64,000 nucleotides of DNA from CAYGZL01 sp964354345. GTDB lineage: Bacteria; Chloroflexota; Anaerolineae; Anaerolineales; UBA4823. Both the position numbers and the translations under genes were made by a program. The stretch is from positions 73,207-137,206 of the forward strand of contig CAYGZL010000023.1 of assembly GCA_964354345.1 (NCBI GenBank). Reading direction: 5' to 3'. Positions 26,838 to 35,341 of this stretch are shown here, one piece after another. Below the pieces are notes generated by a model. That model did not search any database, was not told the DNA's origin, and was given only the letters and a program-made list of their open reading frames with translations. Numbering within the stretch: the first letter of the stretch is position 1; each line of letters starts with the position of its first letter.

Positions 26838-27401
26838 ATGAGTAAATTAAGGGTCCAGATTGCTGGTGTACGATATGAGATCGAGCTTAATTTCCTTCCC
26901 AATGCAAGTGGAGAATTAGAAGTCCGTGTTAGCCAGGAATGTTTTACGGATGGAATGGAGAATAAGGACTATTCTGATTCAGATTGTGAATCGATGTTTT
27001 TAATCCCAGTGATCATACCCGACCTGGATATACCAGCCAGCCGGATGGAGTGGTTAATTATTGATGGTAAACCATATGAGGTGGTGCTGGATCAGGATTT
27101 ACACTGGATCCGTTCTCATCGAGATATATATCCATTAGAAATCCGCGACCTTGAGACTGTTGATCTCCGACCTCTCAGGGGCGATCATCGGATTAAAGCC
27201 CCGATCCCGGGATTAATTACACAAATCATGGCGAAGGTAGGCGATACGGTTGATGCTGGCCAATCTTTACTGGTATTGGAAGCAATGAAAATGGAGAACG
27301 AGATCCGTTCTCCACGTAGCGGACAGATTTTGACGCTCAATGTCACCGCGGGACAGAGTGTCTCATATAATGATTTGTTAATAGAGCTCGTTGCGGAATA
27401 G
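26838..27401 (+). CDS. Biotin carboxyl carrier protein
   Basis: The 187-residue protein carries the biotin arm between the two enzymes encoded just upstream. The last 75 residues form the biotinyl domain with VLEAMKMENEI, where the Lys of EAMKM is biotinylated. The first 110 residues are beta-rich and acidic and probably dock the carrier on the carboxylase, as in pyruvate and propionyl carboxylase carriers. It closes the three-gene carboxylase set, 46 bases after the biotin carboxylase. The ATG at 26838 has only a weak AGGCGG ribosome site. Confidence 0.92.
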   Translation: MSKLRVQIAGVRYEIELNFLPNASGELEVRVSQECFTDGMENKDYSDSDCESMFLIPVIIPDLDIPASRMEWLIIDGKPYEVVLDQDLHWIRSHRDIYPLEIRDLETVDLRPLRGDHRIKAPIPGLITQIMAKVGDTVDAGQSLLVLEAMKMENEIRSPRSGQILTLNVTAGQSVSYNDLLIELVAE

Positions 27402-27495
27402 CTGTATCCACAGTGGGAAACCATGTCTGCTATTCTGGCCTTCGTGTGTAATACCAGTTCAGAGCGATTAATTCGCCCTCTGGTCTTCTGGGGTG

Positions 27496-27501
27496 TATAA
27501 T
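27496..27501 (+). promoter_or_regulatory. Possible -10 box of the Rel gene
   Basis: TATAAT lies 48 bases before the GTG start at 27549, inside a 147-base gap after the carboxylase genes. No good -35 box is seen at 17 bases, so the call is weak. Confidence 0.3.
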
Positions 27502-27548
27502 GCGTTCCAACTTGGATCGATGTCTGTGGCCTTGACGGAGATATTGAC

Positions 27549-29834
27549 GTGCGGATTGACAGCTTAATGGAGATTTTGCCCCCAACATATTCGCCGGCGG
27601 ATCGGGAATTGGTATTACGCGCGGGTCGGCTGGCAGAACATGCGCATGAAGGGCAAAAGCGCGTTTCAGGAGAACCGTATGTCAATCATTGCCTGGCTGT
27701 CGCAATGATTCTGGCTGAGATGTGCGTACCCCCAAGTGTTGTCGCAGCTGGTTTACTTCATGATACCGTTGAAGATACCCCAATAACTTTAGCTGATTTA
27801 CAGCGTGATTTCGGAGATGAAATTGCCAGGTTAGTGGATGGTGTCACGAAATTAACCCATTTACCCCGCGTTTCACGCGGTGACCAGCATCTAGAAAAGG
27901 AAGCCCAAGAATTAGAAGCACGACAGTTGATCGAACGCCGAGGAGGAACTGATCCGGAGCAGGAAGTTGAACAAATCCAGCGTAGCCGGCGCTATGACCT
28001 GGTGTCTGAGACGCTGCGGAAAACTTTCCTGGCGATGGGCGAAGATGTGCGTGTGATTTTGATCAAGTTAGCTGATCGTTTACACAATATGCGTACATTG
28101 GGTAATATGCCGGAGCATAAACGACGCCGGATCGCCCAAGAAACATTGGATATTTTTGCTCCATTGGCTAACCGCTTGGGTATCTGGCAGATCAAATGGG
28201 AACTGGAAGACTTATCATTCCGATATATCAATCCGGAAAAGTATCGGGAAATTGCTGATCATCTGGCTGAGAGGCGCTCGCAGCGGGAGCAACAGATGCA
28301 GGATATTAAAGATAACCTGCAACGAGTGCTTAACCAAAATGGGATACAAGCTCAGATCTTTGCCCGCCCCAAGCATATTTACTCGATATACCGGAAGATG
28401 GTACGTAAGGAAGTCGCCTTCGACCAGGTGCATGATGTCCGGGGGATAAGGATCCTGGTTCCCGATAAACCTTCCTGTTATGCAGCGTTGGGTTACATCC
28501 ATGAGCACTGGCGACCAATCCCTGGTGAATTTGATGATTACATTGCTGTTCCAAAGGATAACTTCTACCAATCGCTGCATACCGCAGTTGTATATGAAGA
28601 TGGTAAGACTTTAGAAATTCAAATTCGCACCCCCGAAATGCATCAAAGCGCCGAATATGGCATCGCCGCCCATTGGCGCTATAAAGAGGGCTCATCTCGA
28701 GATGATGAATATGAACGGCGGGTGATCTGGCTCCGCTCCCTGATGGAGTGGCGCCAGGACGTCGATGACGCCAGCGAGTTTGTTGATAGTATGAAGTCAG
28801 ATGTCTTCGAAGATCGCGTCTATGTTTTCACACCTCGCGGGGACATCATTGACTTGCCGGTTGGATCAACACCAATTGATTTCGCTTACCAGGTTCATAC
28901 AGATATTGGTCATCGCTGCAGGGGAGCTAAGATTAATGGGAAGTTAGTCAGTTTAGACTACAAGCTGCATACGGGGGATAATGTTGAAATAATCATCGCA
29001 AAACGCGGTGGTCCCAGCCGTGATTGGTTGAATACCAATCTTGGCATGGTGAAGACACAACGCGCCCGCTCCAAGATTAAGCAATGGTTTAAAAAACAGG
29101 CTTATGAACAGAATTTTAATCAAGGAAAAGTAATTCTCGAAAAGGAGTTACGTCGCCTTGGTCTGGGGGACATCAACCTGGAGCGCCTGGCGCGTGAGTT
29201 TGAATTCCGGACTATGGATGAATTCTATGTAGCAATCGGAAACGGTGATCTTTCGTTGGCACGCATTGTCAAACATTTGACATTGATCCAAAAGGAATCC
29301 GAGGAAACTGTTCCTGGAATAAATCAGGACGATGAGCAAATAATGCGCAATGGTTCGGTCATTATTGGCGCCCGTCCTGATCGGCCGCCCTCTGATAATG
29401 CGGTGACGGTCCTGGGTTTAAAAGGTTTGTTGACCAGTACGGCGCGTTGTTGTAATCCATTGCCGGGTGATATAATCGTGGGTTATATTACCCGAGGTCG
29501 AGGTGCTACCATTCACCGGGTCGACTGTCCCAACATATTACGTGTTCAGGATCGTGAACGCCTTGTACAGGTATCTTGGGGACAGCCGAAAACCACTTAT
29601 CCCATCCCAATCAGAATTCGAGCCTATGACCGGAACGGTTTAATGAAAGATGTCTCAACACTGATTACGGATGAGGGGGTCAATATGTCAAAGGTTAAGG
29701 TAGATGTCAACCAGAATCTGGCCGTGTTTGATCTCGTATTGGAAGTTCGTGATCTACTGCAATTGAGTAAAGTGCTCGATCGTTTAGAGAATCTACCCAA
29801 TGTAATGGAAGCCCAACGCGTTCGACCTGGATAG
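27549..29834 (+). CDS. rel: Bifunctional (p)ppGpp synthetase/hydrolase (Rel/SpoT)
   Basis: This 761-residue stringent-response enzyme makes and degrades (p)ppGpp. The HD hydrolase part shows GLLHDTVEDT and KLADRLHNMRTL, so the hydrolase site is intact. The synthetase part has RPKHIYSIYRKM and FDDYIAVPKDNFYQSLHT, where the family usually has GYQSLHT. A TGS domain follows (VYVFTPRGDIIDLPVGSTPIDFAY), then a Cys-rich ARCCNPLPGDIIVGYITRGRG segment, and a C-terminal ACT domain from about residue 690. The start is GTG with GGAGAT upstream; the ATG six codons later is an alternative. It probably has its own promoter. Confidence 0.95.
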   Translation: MRIDSLMEILPPTYSPADRELVLRAGRLAEHAHEGQKRVSGEPYVNHCLAVAMILAEMCVPPSVVAAGLLHDTVEDTPITLADLQRDFGDEIARLVDGVTKLTHLPRVSRGDQHLEKEAQELEARQLIERRGGTDPEQEVEQIQRSRRYDLVSETLRKTFLAMGEDVRVILIKLADRLHNMRTLGNMPEHKRRRIAQETLDIFAPLANRLGIWQIKWELEDLSFRYINPEKYREIADHLAERRSQREQQMQDIKDNLQRVLNQNGIQAQIFARPKHIYSIYRKMVRKEVAFDQVHDVRGIRILVPDKPSCYAALGYIHEHWRPIPGEFDDYIAVPKDNFYQSLHTAVVYEDGKTLEIQIRTPEMHQSAEYGIAAHWRYKEGSSRDDEYERRVIWLRSLMEWRQDVDDASEFVDSMKSDVFEDRVYVFTPRGDIIDLPVGSTPIDFAYQVHTDIGHRCRGAKINGKLVSLDYKLHTGDNVEIIIAKRGGPSRDWLNTNLGMVKTQRARSKIKQWFKKQAYEQNFNQGKVILEKELRRLGLGDINLERLAREFEFRTMDEFYVAIGNGDLSLARIVKHLTLIQKESEETVPGINQDDEQIMRNGSVIIGARPDRPPSDNAVTVLGLKGLLTSTARCCNPLPGDIIVGYITRGRGATIHRVDCPNILRVQDRERLVQVSWGQPKTTYPIPIRIRAYDRNGLMKDVSTLITDEGVNMSKVKVDVNQNLAVFDLVLEVRDLLQLSKVLDRLENLPNVMEAQRVRPG

Positions 29835-29835
29835 T

Positions 29836-29982
29836 GTGATGGCTGATCGATGGACAACTCAGTTGGTTGGGCACCAGAGATCTGGAATTTTTCGCGCTTT
29901 GGTGGATGCAAATGCTTTGCTAGTCATCCCTTCTGAGGTAAAATGTGTGCCAGCCAGCACCTGGGTAGAGGCCTGGCCACTG
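29836..29982 (+). pseudogene. Relic of the MoeA C-terminal domain
   Basis: Immediately after the Rel stop, 49 codons read like domain IV of molybdopterin molybdotransferase MoeA: LVGHQRSGIFRALVDAN followed by ALLVIP and VPASTWVEAWPL. This fits the family pattern of QGSG, ANGLIVLP and AGExVEVxxL. Nothing of the other MoeA domains remains, and no ribosome site precedes the GTG-ATG at 29836. The frame runs on into the next gene, but that gene has its own strong ribosome site. I read it as the tail of a deleted moeA. The match is by eye and could be coincidence. Confidence 0.5.
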
Positions 29983-30027
29983 GCGAAACTGTTGTTCTAT
30001 AGTTATCATATTCTTGAGGAGGAATTT

Positions 30028-30258
30028 ATGCCCCGTATTCGTTGCCACTATATCGATTGTGTCTTTTTAGATGATGGGTATTGTGGAGCAGCGGCAATCG
30101 AGGTCGATCCAGATGTCGGTTGTATGACTTACGCCCGAGCCAATGATATGGAAGTTGAGGACGAGTGGGAAGAGGAAGAAGAAGAGCTCCATGAATGGGA
30201 TGAAACAGACCTGGAAGAAGATGAAGACGAACTCTGGTTAGATGAGGATGAATATTAA
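30028..30258 (+). CDS. Small Cys-containing protein with long acidic tail
   Basis: I do not recognise this 76-residue protein. Its first half has four Cys (PRIRCHYIDCVFLDDGYC, then VGC), spaced so they could bind a zinc ion or a small iron-sulfur centre. The second half is almost entirely Asp/Glu with scattered Trp and ends LDEDEY. The start at 30028 is set by GAGGAGGA a few bases upstream, one of the best ribosome sites in the window. The combination resembles small regulatory or nucleic-acid-mimicking proteins, but no function can be assigned. It converges on the peptidase gene with a 7-base gap. Confidence 0.7.
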   Translation: MPRIRCHYIDCVFLDDGYCGAAAIEVDPDVGCMTYARANDMEVEDEWEEEEEELHEWDETDLEEDEDELWLDEDEY

Positions 30259-30265
30259 GGGGTAA

Positions 30266-31582
30266 TTATGGGGAAGCGGTGAGCGCCATGTTACCTAAGG
30301 CTGACCAGGAACTCAAGAACTGTGTGACGCCACGGGCATATTGGTTTCCGTTATCCAAGATAGTAACTTCATTTTCTGTATAGCCAATTACGATAACTGT
30401 ATGCTCATAACTCGCAACCACGGACAAGTGATCATCGCTTGACCGATAATAAATGGGTATTCCATCTATGGATGAAGCACCGATCGTCCAGACATACACA
30501 GGTCTTCCAGCTGCAATCTCGGTGCGTAGTCCATCCCAACTTAACGGGTGGTGAGCATTAGCGGTGACCCCATAATTTCTTAAGAGTGCAACGACTGGTT
30601 CAACATGAACACCGTAATCGTTGGGCGGAATTTGACCCCAGGCGCCATTCACGTTACCCACAAAACCGGTATCAGGATTGTCTGACTTCGGAAGTTGGTT
30701 GAAGAATTTAAGTTCATCAATCGAAAATCCGAAGAAGGCTGCCCAATCCACAGCTACCCGTGATTCGCAATCCAGCGGAAGCGACTGTGGGTAGCTTTGT
30801 ACGCCAGTTACTTTAGCCTGTGCAGGTAGAGTCGGTGGAGGTGGGGGAGGTGGTGGTATTTGAGATGGATCTCCTAAGGTGATCCTCAGGCACCAATTGC
30901 GCAATTTTCCACTGTCATTGACCGAACGATCCGCAACACTCAAAATCCAGGTACCTGCTGCAAGTTGACCATCGAAACCAGCCAGAGCTTGTTCGGGGCG
31001 GAAGATTCCAGCAATCGCGGCTGGATTCGCTGAACAACGCTTTTCGACTGGCAAGGTCAATTCATCATCCAGAATGGCCTGGATATCATTTTGTCCGCAA
31101 CCATCCTTGTTGGCAGGGTAACCAGGACGATCGATCACCGTGATGGAAGTAGCAGTATCGGGGTGAGAAAGTTGGATAAGTAGATCGCCAACCCAGGAAT
31201 GAGTAATTTCCAGGCGGAGATCCAGATCAACAACTGCCCGTCCGTCGCTAATGGTAATCGTATCGCTAATCCCCCCCAGATTGTTATCGGGTATGTTAAT
31301 CGTGTTATTCGAGCAAAACAAGGCTATGGTTGGGGGTGGTGGAGGTGGGGTGGGGGTAGGCAGAACCCGACTGATGATCGGTAAGAAGATCATCGGGGGT
31401 GGTGTGGATTGCTCTATTCTGTTTTCAAAAGGAGTGGGCGTTGCGGTTGCTTCAGGCGCTTCGGCTCTGACAAGTTGAGTTGAGAACAATATTAAAGTGA
31501 ATAAGCTGATACACAAGATTAGGATTAGAATGATCTTATTTGAGCGCGACAGGCAGGAGTGAGGTTGGCATGAATGTTGCAT
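30266..31582 (-). CDS. Secreted C39-like cysteine peptidase with proprotein-convertase P-domain
   Basis: The 438-residue protein has an N-terminal signal or anchor helix (about 17-38), a Pro/Thr-rich linker, then a beta-sandwich resembling the P-domain of subtilisin-like convertases (about 85-240; ITHSWVGDLLIQLSHPD and GTWILSVADRSVNDSGKLRNWCL). A poly-Pro linker leads to a Peptidase_C39_2-type domain with Cys in LPLDCESRVAV, His in YEHTVIVIGY and Asp in ILDNGN. It should act outside the membrane. A P-domain normally accompanies a subtilase, so its pairing with a papain-like domain is unusual. Substrate unknown. Confidence 0.8.
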   Translation of the reverse strand: MQHSCQPHSCLSRSNKIILILILCISLFTLILFSTQLVRAEAPEATATPTPFENRIEQSTPPPMIFLPIISRVLPTPTPPPPPPTIALFCSNNTINIPDNNLGGISDTITISDGRAVVDLDLRLEITHSWVGDLLIQLSHPDTATSITVIDRPGYPANKDGCGQNDIQAILDDELTLPVEKRCSANPAAIAGIFRPEQALAGFDGQLAAGTWILSVADRSVNDSGKLRNWCLRITLGDPSQIPPPPPPPPTLPAQAKVTGVQSYPQSLPLDCESRVAVDWAAFFGFSIDELKFFNQLPKSDNPDTGFVGNVNGAWGQIPPNDYGVHVEPVVALLRNYGVTANAHHPLSWDGLRTEIAAGRPVYVWTIGASSIDGIPIYYRSSDDHLSVVASYEHTVIVIGYTENEVTILDNGNQYARGVTQFLSSWSALGNMALTASP

Positions 31583-31611
31583 GGAAATTTATTGCCCTTT
31601 GGGCATCGGAT

Positions 31612-31640
31612 ATGCAATAAATATTTAATCTGATTATAAT
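31612..31640 (+). promoter_or_regulatory. Promoter of the lipoprotein gene
   Basis: ATGCAA at 31612-31617 and TATAAT at 31635-31640 are 17 bases apart, in the 90-base divergent gap before the ATG at 31673. The -10 is consensus; the -35 is weak. Confidence 0.4.
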
Positions 31641-31672
31641 CTAACATTAGAAAAAGCGAAACGAGAATCCTC

Positions 31673-32305
31673 ATGCGATCCATAAAATTGGTTACATTAT
31701 TATTGGTTATTATTACATTAACTGCTTGCAGTCCGTCTGGGTTTCTGATCGGAAAGAAGGCAACTAAAACACCAACCCTACGACCGGCACGTACACCTAC
31801 ATTAAAACCTCAAGCTACCAAGGTCTTGTCCACCAAAACACCAATTGGAAACCGGAATGCGGGTAACCAATTAAATTTCCCACTCATCATCGCCCGATCT
31901 CCTTTGACTGTCGTTCATACAACGGGTGACCTGTATCAATTGCAGCCCGGAACACCGCAAGCATTGCCTGACTTCTTACATCCAGATTTGGCTTGTAAGT
32001 GGATGGGTGTCGGTGGTCAGGTATTTCTGAAGGATCGGCGCTCCGTGATTGGATTAGTTGTTGAAGTTACCGGCAAATTAAATAACCAAATAATAACGTT
32101 TCTTGGTCTCACAGGGAACGCACCGGAAATCGGTCCAGGGGGATACGAAATCAGATTGGCGGATTATCCGATCGCGACAACGCAAGCGTTGCGTTTACGG
32201 CTCCTGGATTTGAGTGGGAACACACTGTCTGACCCGGTAACCTTCCAAACCTATGATGATTGTCAGCGTAATTTGATCTTGATTAACTTTTCCCATGGGG
32301 AATAA
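31673..32305 (+). CDS. Lipoprotein of unknown function
   Basis: The 210-residue protein has a typical lipoprotein signal ending LTAC at residue 19. A Thr/Pro/Lys-rich linker (about 28-60) of the kind common in Chloroflexota surface proteins follows. The remaining 150 residues are beta-rich with two Cys (DLACKWMGVGGQVFL and YDDCQRNL) that could form a disulfide. No enzyme motif is visible. It is divergent from the secreted peptidase and 24 bases before the methyltransferase gene. I cannot assign a role beyond a surface-exposed lipoprotein. Confidence 0.75.
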   Translation: MRSIKLVTLLLVIITLTACSPSGFLIGKKATKTPTLRPARTPTLKPQATKVLSTKTPIGNRNAGNQLNFPLIIARSPLTVVHTTGDLYQLQPGTPQALPDFLHPDLACKWMGVGGQVFLKDRRSVIGLVVEVTGKLNNQIITFLGLTGNAPEIGPGGYEIRLADYPIATTQALRLRLLDLSGNTLSDPVTFQTYDDCQRNLILINFSHGE

Positions 32306-32329
32306 TCCAAACACAGATAAAATTATCTC

Positions 32330-32923
32330 ATGCCACTACTGGATCATTTTGGTTTGGTTGCACCTTGTTATGACTACGTCATTCGTTTACATTCTATCGA
32401 GAAGTTATCTGTTCTTTTGAAATTGCCTGTATCAGGTCGATTATTAGATGCTGGTGGGGGTACGGGGCGGGTTTCCGAAGCCTTGCAGGGATTGGTTTCT
32501 CAGGTGATTGTCGCCGATATATCTCTGGGTATGTTACGCCAGGCTGTTAACAGAAAAGGGTTAAATGGGGTTTGTGCTTTATCGGAGTATTTACCATTTT
32601 CGGATGACTCATTCGAACGGATCACCATGGTGGATGCCTTACACCATGTAATCAGTCACGCCATGAGCGCTAATGAGCTGTGGCGTGTCCTTAAGCCCGG
32701 TGGACTCCTGGTGATCGAGGAGCCCGATATTCGAACTATGCCCGTCAAGCTGGTTGCTATTGCTGAGAAACTGGCCTTGATGCGTAGCCATTTTATATCA
32801 CCCCCGCTTATTGCGGCCTTATTCCCTCCCGACGCACGCTCCCGGATTGAGATCGCATCGAATACCGCTTGGATAGTCGTGGAGAAACCTCTGAAGGACG
32901 ACTCATTAATTTTATTGAATTAG
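32330..32923 (+). CDS. Class I SAM-dependent methyltransferase
   Basis: This 197-residue Rossmann methyltransferase has motif I LLDAGGGTGRVSEAL, the acidic strand end VIVADIS, and a post-motif region ITMVDALHHVISH followed by LWRVLKPGGLLVIEEPD. The pattern is of the UbiE/MenG type, small-molecule or lipid methylation, but it is shorter than typical UbiE (about 230) and lacks its C-terminal signature. It is probably cotranscribed with the upstream lipoprotein gene and ends 15 bases before the convergent hypE. Substrate unknown. Confidence 0.85.
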   Translation: MPLLDHFGLVAPCYDYVIRLHSIEKLSVLLKLPVSGRLLDAGGGTGRVSEALQGLVSQVIVADISLGMLRQAVNRKGLNGVCALSEYLPFSDDSFERITMVDALHHVISHAMSANELWRVLKPGGLLVIEEPDIRTMPVKLVAIAEKLALMRSHFISPPLIAALFPPDARSRIEIASNTAWIVVEKPLKDDSLILLN

Positions 32924-32938
32924 CATTTTCCTTGAATA

Positions 32939-34027
32939 TTAACAAATCCTGGGCAGCAACTCACCAGACAGCATATCAACGATGCGTGTAGTACCGATTA
33001 TGGTTTTAACGAAGACCCTTTCAACCGGGCTGGCCTGTACAACGCCGATTGCCACAGCCTCTTCACCGTAGCGGTTGCGGTGCATCACCTCCAACACGCG
33101 TTCGGTGTGGCTCTGGTTAACTATCACGATGAGTTTACCCTCATTAGCAATGTAAAGTGGATCGAACCCAAATAACTCACAGGCGGCTGCGACTGCTTGG
33201 CGCACTGGAATGTGACTTTCCTCGATCTGGATGCAACAGTGTGATTGCACGGCAATCTCGTTTAGACTGGTCGCCAGGCCGCCACGGGTTGGGTCACGTA
33301 AGACATGAACCTGATCGCTGGCGTCTAATATCGCCTCGATCAGGTGGTTCAGCGGGGCTACATCGCTCTGGATACCTGAGCTGAAGCCTAACTCACCGCG
33401 TGCCTCCAAAACAGCAATCCCATGATCACCGATGGGTCCAGAGAGAATAACGATATCCCCGGGTTGAGCGCCTGTTCCACTGATCCGAACGCCAGGTCGG
33501 ATCAGACCGACACCACTCGTCGTAATATACAATCCATCTGCCTTACCCTTCTGGACAACTTTGGTGTCGCCAGCCACAATTATTACACCTGCTTCTTCCG
33601 CCGCCTTTCGCATCGAAGCCGCTACCATTTCAAGTACGCTTATCTCCAATCCTTCTTCCAGGATAAATCCGGCTGTGAGATAGAGAGGTATAGCTCCCAA
33701 CATGGCCACATCGTTCACCGTGCCGCAAATCGCCAACCGGCCGATGTCACCACCCGGGAATACCAAAGGTGAGACGACATGCGCATCAACGCTGATTGCC
33801 AAGCGTGTGGTTGGCCCTTCCGAAGGTAGCAGGATTTCTGCGGCATCGTCACCTGCGCTCAGGCTTGGGTTATCGAACGCCGGTAAAAATAGCCGACTCA
33901 CCAGATCGTGGGTTAATTTACCCCCGCTACCATGACCCAGGACGATCTGTTCGCGGTGGGCTAATGGCATTGGGCAGACCGGACCTTGCATGGTTGGGAG
34001 GTTAGCGGGAGACGTTGGTTTGTCCAT
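32939..34027 (-). CDS. hypE: Hydrogenase maturation protein HypE
   Basis: HypE dehydrates the carbamoyl group placed on its C-terminal Cys by HypF, making the cyanide ligand of NiFe hydrogenase. The N-terminal GHGSGGKLTHDL, the ATP-binding region with SAGDDAAE and the invariant C-terminal LPRIC with the acceptor Cys are all present. The start is uncertain: ATGs at 34075, 34027 and 33991 are in frame and none has a clear ribosome site. I chose 34027 (362 residues), which overlaps hypD by 26 bases; the family usually starts close to the GSGG motif, so 33991 is also possible. Confidence 0.93.
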   Translation of the reverse strand: MDKPTSPANLPTMQGPVCPMPLAHREQIVLGHGSGGKLTHDLVSRLFLPAFDNPSLSAGDDAAEILLPSEGPTTRLAISVDAHVVSPLVFPGGDIGRLAICGTVNDVAMLGAIPLYLTAGFILEEGLEISVLEMVAASMRKAAEEAGVIIVAGDTKVVQKGKADGLYITTSGVGLIRPGVRISGTGAQPGDIVILSGPIGDHGIAVLEARGELGFSSGIQSDVAPLNHLIEAILDASDQVHVLRDPTRGGLATSLNEIAVQSHCCIQIEESHIPVRQAVAAACELFGFDPLYIANEGKLIVIVNQSHTERVLEVMHRNRYGEEAVAIGVVQASPVERVFVKTIIGTTRIVDMLSGELLPRIC

Positions 34028-35096
34028 AACGATAATAAGCGGAGCAAGCCCCTTCCGAGGATACCATGGTCGCACCTAATGGACGCTCAGGAGTACATTC
34101 CTTGCCAAAGGCAGAACACTGGGGTGGTTTTTTCAGACCCTGCAAGATCAAACCGGCTATGCATAACGGAGATTCGATAGGAAGGATATGGCTGACCACG
34201 AACCTTTGTTCCGCATCGTATTCGGCTAACTCCGGTCGCAATTTCCAGCCCGAATCAGGGATCATCCCGATGCCACGCCAGTTGCGATCACAAATGCTGA
34301 AAGCTTGCTGAATTACCGCCTGGGCCGGTGGATTACCAGGGTAAGATACCACCCTCGAGTAGGCGTTTTCCACCTGGCAACGACCTTGCTCGAGCTGCCG
34401 TACAGCCAACAAAATGCCATGTAATAAATCGAGTGGTTCGAATCCTGTCACGACGATTGGTGTACGGTACTGCTCGGCGATGGGCGGATACTCCCAATAA
34501 CCCATGACCGCACAAACATGTCCGGCAGCCAGGATAGCCTGGATACGATTTCCGGGTGAATTGAGTATTGCGTGTAGAGCTGGAGGGACCCGCACATGTG
34601 AGACAAGCATCGAATAATTCTGTATTCCCAAGGATTTAGCATGCAATACACTCATCGCGTTGGCTGGTGCGGTGGTTTCGAAACCGATGGCAAAAAAAAC
34701 TACTTGATGATCGGGATTTTCCTGAGCTAACTTAACTGCGTCCAGTGGTGAATATACCACCCGAACATCGCCACCTGCCGCGCGTACAGAGAACAGGTCA
34801 CGATGGCTGCCTGGGACCCGCAACATATCACCGTAGGAAACAAAAATCACACCCGGTTGGGAAGCGATTTGGATTGCTTTGTCGATCAATTCAAGCGAGG
34901 TGACGCATACCGGGCAGCCAGGTCCGTGCACCAGCTCTATTTCAGGAGGCAGGAGTTGATCTAACCCATAGCGCATGATCGCGTGAGTTTGTCCTCCACA
35001 AATTTCCATCAACACCCAGGATCGGGTGACTGTATGACGGATTTCCTTCAAGACGCCATGCACCAACTCTGCGTCACGGAATGCTGTATTATTCAT
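34002..35096 (-). CDS. hypD: Hydrogenase maturation protein HypD
   Basis: HypD is the iron-sulfur scaffold where Fe(CN)2CO is assembled together with HypC. The 364-residue protein shows MEICGGQTHAIMRYG, HGPGCPVCVTSLELID with its Cys pair, GFETTAPANA, and the C-terminal Cys cluster around ALICGL-like ...LCIAGLILQGLKKP. The ATG at 35096 is chosen because it overlaps the hypC stop by 8 bases (ATGAATAA) with GAGGT about 11 bases upstream. A start at 35186 would lie deep within hypC. Confidence 0.95.
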   Translation of the reverse strand: MNNTAFRDAELVHGVLKEIRHTVTRSWVLMEICGGQTHAIMRYGLDQLLPPEIELVHGPGCPVCVTSLELIDKAIQIASQPGVIFVSYGDMLRVPGSHRDLFSVRAAGGDVRVVYSPLDAVKLAQENPDHQVVFFAIGFETTAPANAMSVLHAKSLGIQNYSMLVSHVRVPPALHAILNSPGNRIQAILAAGHVCAVMGYWEYPPIAEQYRTPIVVTGFEPLDLLHGILLAVRQLEQGRCQVENAYSRVVSYPGNPPAQAVIQQAFSICDRNWRGIGMIPDSGWKLRPELAEYDAEQRFVVSHILPIESPLCIAGLILQGLKKPPQCSAFGKECTPERPLGATMVSSEGACSAYYRYGQTNVSR

Positions 35097-35331
35097 TATC
35101 AAGTTCGACCTCAGATAATTCACGGAATAGTGCCAGGGTTTCCTCAGCCTCTTCTGGACTGATCCGGTGCAAAGCAAAACCGACATGAATTATGGTGTAA
35201 TCGCCAATTTCTGCTTCTGGCACATAGGCCAGACAGGCTTCACGACTCACTCCCCCAAAATCGATTTTCCCCATCCTTAATCCGTTTTTTTCATAGATTT
35301 CGATGATCTTACCCGGCACCCCTAAACACAT
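35089..35331 (-). CDS. hypC: Hydrogenase maturation chaperone HypC
   Basis: This 80-residue protein begins MCLGVPGKI, the hallmark of HypC/HupF, with Cys2 used to hand the Fe(CN)2CO unit to the large subunit. Its size and acidic C-terminus fit the family. It lies 10 bases after hypF and overlaps hypD by 8 bases. It acts with HypD in the cytoplasm. Confidence 0.95.
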   Translation of the reverse strand: MCLGVPGKIIEIYEKNGLRMGKIDFGGVSREACLAYVPEAEIGDYTIIHVGFALHRISPEEAEETLALFRELSEVELDNE

Positions 35332-35341
35332 ATCTGTCTCC

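Noticed and set aside
29836..30258. A single 140-residue gene spanning the MoeA-like piece and the Cys/acidic protein
   Set aside because: A strong ribosome site lies directly before the internal ATG at 30028, and the N-terminal part resembles a different family (MoeA).
31324..31362. G-rich tract that could form a G-quadruplex
   Set aside because: It is explained by Pro/Thr codons of the peptidase linker on the minus strand.
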